Below are positions 5,080 to 11,448 of a stretch of DNA of 15,209 nt, piece by piece. Both the position numbers and the translations under genes were made by a program. The notes under the pieces are model-generated. The model was not told the DNA's origin, made no database searches, and worked only from the letters and a program-made list of their open reading frames with translations. Source of the stretch: an uncultured Archangium sp. (lineage in GTDB: Bacteria > Myxococcota > Myxococcia > Myxococcales > Myxococcaceae); the NCBI GenBank assembly GCA_946479335.1, contig CAMLFP010000100.1, positions 1 to 15,209 of the forward strand, given 5' to 3'. The stretch's first letter is position 1. Each line of letters begins with the position of its first letter.

Positions 5080-7233
5080 TCAGCCCCGCGGGGCGAGCGC
5101 CCGCAGACGCGTGAGCCCGCTGCGCGCGTTCGCGGCGTGGGCGAGGCGGCGCTCTTCGGGCGTCGCGTAGTCGCGGTCCCACGCGAGCACGCGCGGCAGC
5201 ATCAGCGCCTGCCAGAGCGGTGGAATCAGGGTCAGCAGAATCACCGAGAGGTAGCCGCTGATCATCATCGGCTGCTCCGGAGAGGGCTGGAGTTCGTGAA
5301 AGGGCACCTCGCCCTGCGCGTGGTGATGCGAGTGCCGCGTCAGGTTGAAGGTGGTCCACGAGCTCAAGCGCTGGTTCGAGTTCCACGAGTGGCGCGGCTG
5401 CACCGGCGTCGCCGGGTCGCGCACCATGCCGTAGTGCTCCATGTAGTTGACGATTTCGAGCAGCGCCTTCCCCCACAGGCCGCAGGCGATGAAGAACCCG
5501 AGGCTGCGCCAACCGCCGATGAAGAAGGCGGCCATCAGCAGCGCGACGCTCATCGCGTGACCGCGGAGGAAGGCGTTGTGCAGCGAGAACACGCCGAGCC
5601 GCTTCTTCTCGAGGCGCGCCTTCTCGATGCGCCACGCCGACGCGTTGCCGCGCAGCGTGGAGATGACCATGTGCGCGTACACGTTGCGCCCGCGCGGCGC
5701 GGTGGCCGGGTCTTCGACCGTCGAGACGTAGCGGTGGTGGCCGTACACGTGCTCGATGGCGAACGAGGTGTCGAAGCTGAAGGCCAGCAACCAGCGGCCG
5801 ATGAAGAGCGAGACGGGGTCCCACGTGCGGTGCGTGAGCTCGTGCGCGGTGATGGTTCCCACCACGCCAATCATCAACCCGGTGAGGGCCCAGCCCGCGA
5901 CGTGCTGCGCGAACGTGGTGGCGGCGCGCGCGGCGAGGAAGTCGAAGCCGGTGAGCCGCGTCAGCCACGCGCCGAAGCCGAAGGTGTCGGTGGGCGCGAC
6001 GCTCCACATCGCGACGAAGAAGGTCAACGCCAGCAGCGGCAGCGCGGCCCAGCACTGCCAGGTCAACACGCGCGGGAAGCGGTACAGCGGGGTGCGGGTG
6101 TCGCTCCCGGAGAGCGCGTCGCCGATGGTGTACAGGCCGACGATGAACGCGAAGGTCCACGCGACGGTGGCGCCGCCGACCGCCAGCCCCGCCACCGCCG
6201 TCAGGCCCAGCAGGTGGAAGAGCGAGTACTTCGCGTAGTCGAAGAAGCCGGCGTTCACCGTCGCGGCAGGCGCATCGGCGCGCGTCGTGAATCGGTCGAA
6301 GTGGATGCGCGCGCGCGGCAGGCCCAGCTTCTGGAGCTGCTCCACCGCGGCATCAATCATCGCGGGCGGGCCGCACAGGTACGCGTGCGCTTCAGGCACG
6401 AAGACCTCGGGCAACTTCTCCGTCACCAGCCCGCGCGCGCCGCGCCAGTCAGCGCCCTCGGGTGACGCGGAGAGGATGGGGTGCACCTCGAACTTCGCGG
6501 GCCACGCCGCGCGCAGTGCTTCGAGCTCGTCGAGCGCGTAGAGGTCGCGTTCCTCCCGCGCGCCGAAGAGCAGGGTGACGTCGCGGGTGACGCCCGCCGC
6601 CCGCGCGGCGTGCAGCACGGAGAGGATGGGCGCGAGCCCGCTGCCTCCGGCGACGAACAACAGCGGCGCATCGGACTCGCGGAGCCAGAAGTCGCCATGT
6701 GCGCCATCGAGCCGCACCTCGCGCCCCACGAGGTCTTCATCACAGAGCCGCGGTGACAGCGTCCCGCCCGGCACGCGCCGCACGATGAACTGCACGACGC
6801 CGTCTTCGCGCTGCGCGGCGGTGGAGAACGAATAGCTGCGCGACTCGCCGTCGAGCTGCACGTTGGTGTACTGGCCCGGCGTGTACGCCAGCGCGCCGTT
6901 CACCTTCACGGAGACGCGGGTGATGTCGTGCGTGAGCTGCTCCTGCGTGACGATGACGCCGGTGATGGCGGCGCGCTCCTGCACCTCGATGGCCACGTCG
7001 GCGCTCTTCGGCACCGACTGGCACGCGAGGATGAAGCGCTGGTCGACCTCTTCGCGCGACAGGAGGTAGCCCGACTCGGTGAGCTCCTTCACCTCGCCGC
7101 TGACGAGCTTGCAGCGACACGTGCCGCAGCCGCCGACACGACAGCTGTTGGGGAAGCCGACGCCATTGCGCAGCGCCGCCTGCAACACCGTTTCGCCGGG
7201 GCTGTGTTCGACCTCACGACCGTTGATGCGCAT
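5080..7233 (-). CDS. Self-contained ferredoxin-reductase-AlkB-like membrane hydroxylase fusion
   Basis: One 717-residue chain holds a whole monooxygenase. Residues 1-85 are a plant-type [2Fe-2S] ferredoxin with ligands Cys31, Cys36, Cys39 and Cys71. Residues about 90-190 bind FAD (RSYS at 132-135). Residues about 190-315 bind NAD(P)H (GGSGLAP at 196-202, CGPP at 287-290). Residues about 330-690 are an AlkB/XylM-type integral-membrane di-iron domain with His clusters HELTHR (464-469), EHVYGHH (494-500), NYMEHYGM (596-603) and LTRHSHHH (631-638). The electron path would run from NAD(P)H through FAD and 2Fe-2S to di-iron, giving terminal hydroxylation of an alkane, fatty acyl or related hydrophobic substrate. 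The last cluster reads HSHHH where AlkB has HSDHH. There is no rubredoxin domain. The ATG at 7233 fits the ferredoxin start. Confidence 0.9.
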   Translation of the reverse strand: MRINGREVEHSPGETVLQAALRNGVGFPNSCRVGGCGTCRCKLVSGEVKELTESGYLLSREEVDQRFILACQSVPKSADVAIEVQERAAITGVIVTQEQLTHDITRVSVKVNGALAYTPGQYTNVQLDGESRSYSFSTAAQREDGVVQFIVRRVPGGTLSPRLCDEDLVGREVRLDGAHGDFWLRESDAPLLFVAGGSGLAPILSVLHAARAAGVTRDVTLLFGAREERDLYALDELEALRAAWPAKFEVHPILSASPEGADWRGARGLVTEKLPEVFVPEAHAYLCGPPAMIDAAVEQLQKLGLPRARIHFDRFTTRADAPAATVNAGFFDYAKYSLFHLLGLTAVAGLAVGGATVAWTFAFIVGLYTIGDALSGSDTRTPLYRFPRVLTWQCWAALPLLALTFFVAMWSVAPTDTFGFGAWLTRLTGFDFLAARAATTFAQHVAGWALTGLMIGVVGTITAHELTHRTWDPVSLFIGRWLLAFSFDTSFAIEHVYGHHRYVSTVEDPATAPRGRNVYAHMVISTLRGNASAWRIEKARLEKKRLGVFSLHNAFLRGHAMSVALLMAAFFIGGWRSLGFFIACGLWGKALLEIVNYMEHYGMVRDPATPVQPRHSWNSNQRLSSWTTFNLTRHSHHHAQGEVPFHELQPSPEQPMMISGYLSVILLTLIPPLWQALMLPRVLAWDRDYATPEERRLAHAANARSGLTRLRALAPRG
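5083..5094. terminator. GC palindrome between convergent genes, possible two-way terminator hairpin
   Basis: GCCCCGCGGGGC is a perfect 12-base palindrome beginning one base inside the last codons of the hydroxylase gene and 11 bases after the stop of the + strand operon. There is no T-run on either strand and the loop would be very tight, so its termination role is a guess from position only. Confidence 0.25.
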
Positions 7234-7271
7234 GCGCCTGAAGGTAGCCGCAGGCGGCGTGCGTGGTGCGC

Positions 7272-7291
7272 GCCCCGCGTCGATGCGGGGC
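7272..7291 (-). terminator. GC-rich hairpin between ceramidase-like and hydroxylase genes
   Basis: GCCCCGC, loop GTCGAT, GCGGGGC forms a perfect 7-bp stem with a 6-base loop, 23 bases past the stop of the ceramidase-like gene. No T-tract follows in the direction of transcription, so it may be a weak terminator, an mRNA stabiliser or a site in the hydroxylase leader (it lies 38 bases upstream of that start). It is the main feature of the 81-bp gap at 7234-7314. Confidence 0.35.
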
Positions 7292-7314
7292 CAAAGCGTT
7301 GCGCATGCGGGCCG

Positions 7315-9552
7315 TCAGCGGCTCGCGGTCGCGTTGAGCGGCGCGGCGTTCACGTTGCCGTCGATGTCGACGAGCGCGCTGGCGGCGATGGCGACGCTGA
7401 ACGAACCGGTCTCGGTCTGCGGCGCGGAGAGCCACGCGCGCTCATCGTCGCTCCAGGTCAGCGTCGCCGCCGCGGTGGTGGACGGCGTGGTGAGCATCAC
7501 GTCGAGCGTCGTGCCGTGGGCCAGCGCGCCGATGCGCGGGTCGCTGTCGGGCTCGCGCACGCGGTAGTTGCGCGCGGTGGATGGCGTGAGCTCCATCGGG
7601 TTGGGAGGGAAGCGCGCCTGCAGCGCCAGCCGCCCGTCGCCGGTGAAGTGGGCCGTCGCCTGCACGATGGCCTCGCTGCGCGTGACCTCGAACGCGTCGC
7701 TCACGAGCTCGTAGTCGGTGACCGCGCCCGCGCGCTTGAGGTGCCCGCGCGCTACGAGGCGGTACGTCGCGAGCGGCGTCGAGGGAATCGTCTCGAACTG
7801 CACGGTCCACCGGTGCGTGCGGGTGGTCGCCAGCGCGTCGTCTTTGAACGTCGGCGTCGCGTCGTAGCGCAGCAGCAGCTCCGGGCCGTTGATGACGGGC
7901 ACGCCGTCGGTGGTCACCGGCGCGAAGACGCCATCGGTCGACACCTCGAGCGACACGCGCGGCGTGCCGAGGCCCGGGTCGCCGCCTTCGAACGCGAAGA
8001 CATGCGTGGTGAGGCGCGCGCCGGCGTCGGGTTGCGTGACGATGACGGCGGGCCCGGTGCTGTCGGTGCGCACGCGCGGCGTCGCGTCGGTGAGCGGAGC
8101 GAGGTCAGGCGCGGGCTGCGTCTCGTTCAACGTCGCCACGAACTTCTGCGTCTCGCTCAGCAGGTACGGCCCGAACTTCCACCCGTACGCGGAGACGGTT
8201 GGCTCGTAGCCGCCGCGCAGCCAGTCGGCTTCTTCGAGGAGGTAGCCGTAGTGGTCTTGCGCGTAGGCAACCGGCAGCAGCGTCGTCGCGCCGAGCGGCG
8301 CCAGCGCGTCACGCAGCTTGCGCGAGAGGCCGGTGCCGAGCTCGCCGGGCAGCGAGAGGAACGCGAGGTCGTCGAGCTGCACCAGGGTCAGCACCGTCTT
8401 GAACGCGGGGCGATGGTCGAGGGGCACGCAGAAGAATTGCGAGGGCTCGGCCTGCACTTCGCCGCAGAAGGTGCTCATGGTGTCGGCGCTGCACAGCACC
8501 GCGCCCCACTCCGGGTATTCGCCCTTCGCGTAGCCGATGGCTTCGCGCGTGAGCGACACGCCGCGTTCATGGAAGTCGAGGCGCGAGGTGGGCTTCGCGT
8601 TGCCCGGCGCGGCGAGGGTGAAGCCTTGCGCGATGACCTCCGCCGCGGCGCGGCCCTGGCGCTCGATGTTCTGCAGGCCGTCGTGGCCGAAGGGGCTGCC
8701 GCCCGGTGACACGTCGCCCGCGGCGCCCTGCACGTACATCACGGGGATGCCGAGCTTGCGGCTCGCGTAGAGCTCCACCGCGCCGTTGATTTCAGACGAG
8801 AGGAGCGTGTTGTCGCTGCCCAGCATCGTGCCGTGCATCGCGTACTGCATCATCATCGCGAGCGGCTTCACGGGCGCGCCGGAGGCGTCGACGACATCGA
8901 AGCGCACGAGCGTGAAGTCGGTATCGCGGAAGCCGGGGCCGTAGAGCGGGTCGTTTTCGCAGCGGCGGTCGTTGTTGAAGTCGCCGCCCTCGATGTGCGC
9001 GACGCCGACGCTGACGCGCTGCAAGCCGGCGTACGCCTCGCGCGTGGCGTCGACGATTTGCGAGACCATCATCGACTCAACTTCCGGGTCGTAGGCGTCC
9101 ATCACCAGCGAGATGAAGTCGGTCCCGTCGATGAGCGCGGGCGGCATGATGCGCGCGGGCGCGGCGTGGGAGTGCGTGGCGTGCATGAAGACCAGCTCCG
9201 ATTCGCCGGCGGCCTTGAGCGCGGCCATGGTGCGCGCGCGGAGCGTCGACGAGATGAGCGTGGTGTCCATGCGGATGAAGGCGAGCCTGGTGACGCCGTT
9301 GCTGAGCGCGATGACGCGCACGGTGGGGTCCTGATGGAGACCGCGGCTCGCGGGCATCTTGCTGGCCCACGGCGAGCGCGGATCATCGGAGGGCACGGTG
9401 CGCGAGTAGCCGCCCATGCCGACCCCGATGGGGATGTCGAGGCGACGGGTGGCGACGCCAGCCAGCAACGGGCCCGGCTCAGGAGGCGGTGTGGTCGGCG
9501 CGGCGCACGCCGCCAACACGAGACAACTCATCAGGAAGAAGCGCGACGTCAT
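7315..9552 (-). CDS. Neutral/alkaline ceramidase-like lipoprotein
   Basis: The 745-residue product starts with a lipoprotein signal peptide (MTSRFFLMSC, then lipobox LAAC with Cys16). This is why the ATG at 9552 is preferred over in-frame upstream ATGs at 9582 and 9606. The N-terminal half resembles the neutral ceramidase family: a GVGMGGYSR-type opening (about 43-51), metal-ligand pattern HATHSHAAP (124-132, His127 and His129), MQYAMHGTML (235-244, His240), and GAAGDVSP (276-283), whose Ser282 matches the ceramidase nucleophile. Such enzymes cleave the N-acyl bond of ceramides. The C-terminal third is beta-rich and not recognisable in detail (RLTTHVFAFEGGDPG onward). It would be anchored to a membrane and act in the periplasm or at the surface. 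The true substrate is unproven; it could be another N-acyl lipid. Confidence 0.75.
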   Translation of the reverse strand: MTSRFFLMSCLVLAACAAPTTPPPEPGPLLAGVATRRLDIPIGVGMGGYSRTVPSDDPRSPWASKMPASRGLHQDPTVRVIALSNGVTRLAFIRMDTTLISSTLRARTMAALKAAGESELVFMHATHSHAAPARIMPPALIDGTDFISLVMDAYDPEVESMMVSQIVDATREAYAGLQRVSVGVAHIEGGDFNNDRRCENDPLYGPGFRDTDFTLVRFDVVDASGAPVKPLAMMMQYAMHGTMLGSDNTLLSSEINGAVELYASRKLGIPVMYVQGAAGDVSPGGSPFGHDGLQNIERQGRAAAEVIAQGFTLAAPGNAKPTSRLDFHERGVSLTREAIGYAKGEYPEWGAVLCSADTMSTFCGEVQAEPSQFFCVPLDHRPAFKTVLTLVQLDDLAFLSLPGELGTGLSRKLRDALAPLGATTLLPVAYAQDHYGYLLEEADWLRGGYEPTVSAYGWKFGPYLLSETQKFVATLNETQPAPDLAPLTDATPRVRTDSTGPAVIVTQPDAGARLTTHVFAFEGGDPGLGTPRVSLEVSTDGVFAPVTTDGVPVINGPELLLRYDATPTFKDDALATTRTHRWTVQFETIPSTPLATYRLVARGHLKRAGAVTDYELVSDAFEVTRSEAIVQATAHFTGDGRLALQARFPPNPMELTPSTARNYRVREPDSDPRIGALAHGTTLDVMLTTPSTTAAATLTWSDDERAWLSAPQTETGSFSVAIAASALVDIDGNVNAAPLNATASR

Positions 9553-9582
9553 GCGCGCGGCAGTATCCGGCGCGTGTCGCAT

Positions 9583-9611
9583 TGAAAATGCGTGCCCGCA
9601 TTGCATTTTCA
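9583..9611. promoter_or_regulatory. Inverted repeat upstream of the ceramidase-like gene
   Basis: TGAAAATGC and GCATTTTCA form perfect 9-base arms around an 11-base spacer. Nested inside is AATGC/GCATT (9587-9591 and 9598-9602). The element is strikingly AT-rich for this region and sits 31 bases before the chosen start, in the 90-bp gap at 9553-9642. An operator for this gene is the likeliest reading. A terminator of the upstream Cys-rich gene is less likely because no T-run follows on the minus strand. Confidence 0.4.
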
Positions 9612-9642
9612 GCCGACGGGTTTTCCTGTGTTCGCGACAGCT

Positions 9643-10956
9643 TCAGTCGCTGATGACGCAAATCTCGCTGCATTGCTTCGTCGCGACGGGGCACCAGTTG
9701 CCCACGTCGCATCGGCTGGTCGACTCGCAGGCTTCCCCCGGTGTCCGCTCCGCCGCGCAGCAGCCGGTGTTGTCACACGAGTTGGAGCAGTACGCCCCCG
9801 CACCGCAGTCGTCCGCGCGTGAGCCGTATTCGCACGGTGCACCCACTGTTTTGGAAGTGCACACGCCGCCGGCGCAGACTCCGCGCGCGCAGACGTTCGT
9901 GCACGACGCGCCGAGGGTGGGCCATGCGGTGCAGACGCCGCCGGTGCAGGTGCTGCCGTCCATGCACACCGTGAGCGGGTCGCTCCCGCACGCCTTCCCG
10001 GGCGCGAGCGGTTGTACGCAATGGCCTTTACGGCAGAGGTGGTGCGTGCCCGGGCATTGCGCGTCGTACAGGCACGCTTCGCCGGGCCCTCGCAACGGCT
10101 GACATTCCGAGTAGTCGATGCACAGCATCCCCTCTCCGCAAGCCGTGGCGGCGGCCGCGCCGTCCGCGAAACAGGGGCTGCCCACCGAGGCCTCGACGCA
10201 CACGCCGCCGACGCATGACGCGCCGCTCACGCACTCCCAGCTGTAGCCGCAGCTCTGCCCGAGCGCACGCGGCCCGCACACGTGCCCCTGGCGACAGCCG
10301 CCGGCCAGGCACTCGGCGTCATTGGTGCACGCGGCTCCCGCGGCTTTCCCTTGTACGCAGACGTTCGACACGCAGACGAGTCCTTCGCCCTGACACGGGC
10401 ACGCGTCGCCCTCGAGACCCGGTGCGCGGCAGGTGCCGTGGCAGGTGAGCGGTGGCTGACATTGGCCCTGCGCGTCGAGCCACCCGTGGTCTTCGCAGCT
10501 CGCGCCGACGCCGCCACGCGAGACGCACACGCCGCACGCGCCGAACACCGGAGTCGTGGCCAACGACATTCCCCAATCTGGTCGCGAACAGAACCCATCG
10601 ATGCACGCGAGCCCCGTGTCGCAGGCGTCACCGGGCTTCGTCAGTGGAACCCACAACCCCTCGCAGCCCGCGGGCGCGTGCAGAGCAATGGGAATGTCGG
10701 TGAAGGCCTCGTAGCTCTCGCGCTGCGCCAGACACGTCTCGAGCACGGCGAGGTCGATGGCCAGTCGGCGTGACCGCAGCGCCGCACGAACCCGCGTCAG
10801 CTGTGGGTCGTTGTCCGTGGCCTGTACGACGCCGCCGAATCGCGCGACCAGTCGCGTCAGCGCCTCATCGAACTCGTTCGTGGCCGGGTGCGTCGCTGTG
10901 CACGACGCGCAGCCGGTGAGCCCCAGAGCCACACACATCGCGAGTGTTCGGCGCAT
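9643..10956 (-). CDS. Cysteine-rich repeat lipoprotein (Dickkopf-like repeats)
   Basis: A 437-residue secreted lipoprotein with a short signal peptide and lipobox LTGC (Cys16), a helical linker to about residue 95, then a run of about eleven small cysteine modules to the end. Each module opens with G-x-x-C (GDAC, GASC, GAAC, GQSC, GSPC, GEAC, GKAC and so on) and continues with C-x5-C-x4-C spacing. I count 53 cysteines in total. Such repeats, often labelled Dickkopf-like, are common in Myxococcota exported proteins, where they are thought to be disulfide-stapled rods or binding modules; the role here is unknown. A GGGGAGAG ribosome-binding site precedes the ATG. The gene lies 54 bases downstream of the globin gene on the same strand and might be cotranscribed with it. 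Confidence 0.85.
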   Translation of the reverse strand: MRRTLAMCVALGLTGCASCTATHPATNEFDEALTRLVARFGGVVQATDNDPQLTRVRAALRSRRLAIDLAVLETCLAQRESYEAFTDIPIALHAPAGCEGLWVPLTKPGDACDTGLACIDGFCSRPDWGMSLATTPVFGACGVCVSRGGVGASCEDHGWLDAQGQCQPPLTCHGTCRAPGLEGDACPCQGEGLVCVSNVCVQGKAAGAACTNDAECLAGGCRQGHVCGPRALGQSCGYSWECVSGASCVGGVCVEASVGSPCFADGAAAATACGEGMLCIDYSECQPLRGPGEACLYDAQCPGTHHLCRKGHCVQPLAPGKACGSDPLTVCMDGSTCTGGVCTAWPTLGASCTNVCARGVCAGGVCTSKTVGAPCEYGSRADDCGAGAYCSNSCDNTGCCAAERTPGEACESTSRCDVGNWCPVATKQCSEICVISD

Positions 10957-11010
10957 CGTGCTCTCCCCACGACAGGCTACAGCAGAAGACCGGACACCAC
11001 CGATGCGGCG

Positions 11011-11448
11011 CTACTGCGGAACGTTGCGGAGGAAGTCGGCGACTTCTCCGAAGCGCGCGTCGAGGAAGCTGCGCACGTCACCGCTGATGCCGCGTGAATC
11101 CATCGCGCGGCTCATGCTGCGCAGCCACGCGTCACGCATCGACTCATCAACCTTCACCTGCGCGTGCCGCATGCGCAGCCGCGGGTGCCCGTGCTTCTCC
11201 ATGTAGTGCTGCGGGCCGCCGAGCCAGCCGACGAGGAACAACCCGAACCGCTCGCGCGAGACCTTCGCGACCTTCCCCGGCGCGTCCTGGCGGTGCACGG
11301 CCGTCAGCTCGGGCTCGTGCACTTCCATGTCGTCGTAGAACGCGTTGGCGAGCGCGAAGACGGCGTCTTCACCGCCGAGCCGCATGAACGGCGTGTCGTC
11401 AGGCGTGGGCACCCAGGTACCTCCACTGCTGCGCAAGGTGACGCTCAT
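11011..11448 (-). CDS. Group II truncated haemoglobin (trHbO-type)
   Basis: A 145-residue protein with the whole group II truncated-globin signature: LGGEDAVFALANAFYDDM (24-41, Tyr38 at B10), RFGLFLVGWLGGPQHYMEKHGHPRLRMRH (67-95, proximal His95) and AWLRSM (107-112, Trp108 at G8). These haem proteins bind O2 or related ligands and are linked to oxidative or nitrosative stress handling. The frame is open further upstream, but the start is placed at 11448 because its ATG overlaps the peptidase stop as ATGA and the globin fold begins soon after. The overlap implies translational coupling to the M3 peptidase. The N-terminal 20 or so residues are slightly longer than in the shortest members. Confidence 0.92.
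   Translation of the reverse strand: MSVTLRSSGGTWVPTPDDTPFMRLGGEDAVFALANAFYDDMEVHEPELTAVHRQDAPGKVAKVSRERFGLFLVGWLGGPQHYMEKHGHPRLRMRHAQVKVDESMRDAWLRSMSRAMDSRGISGDVRSFLDARFGEVADFLRNVPQ

Noticed and set aside
4367..6160. Minus-strand frame of 597 codons spanning the SpoIIAA-like genes and the hydroxylase
   Set aside because: It has Arg/His/Ala-rich composition, is out of frame with the well-supported hydroxylase, and shows no motif.
5137..6465. Plus-strand frame of 442 codons opposite the hydroxylase gene
   Set aside because: It is antisense to His-box and membrane segments of the hydroxylase, and its product is rich in Arg, Gln and Val without any domain.
6928..8709. Plus-strand frame of 593 codons opposite the hydroxylase start and the ceramidase-like gene
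   Set aside because: It covers two genes with recognised motifs on the other strand and has shadow-type composition.
9553..9606. Longer N-terminus for the ceramidase-like protein (starts at 9582 or 9606)
   Set aside because: It would bury a clean lipoprotein signal peptide behind 10-18 polar residues, and no ribosome-binding site supports it.
9416..10102. Plus-strand frame of 228 codons across the gap between the ceramidase-like and Cys-rich genes
   Set aside because: It is mostly antisense to both genes, Pro/His-rich without motifs, and has no plausible ribosome-binding site.
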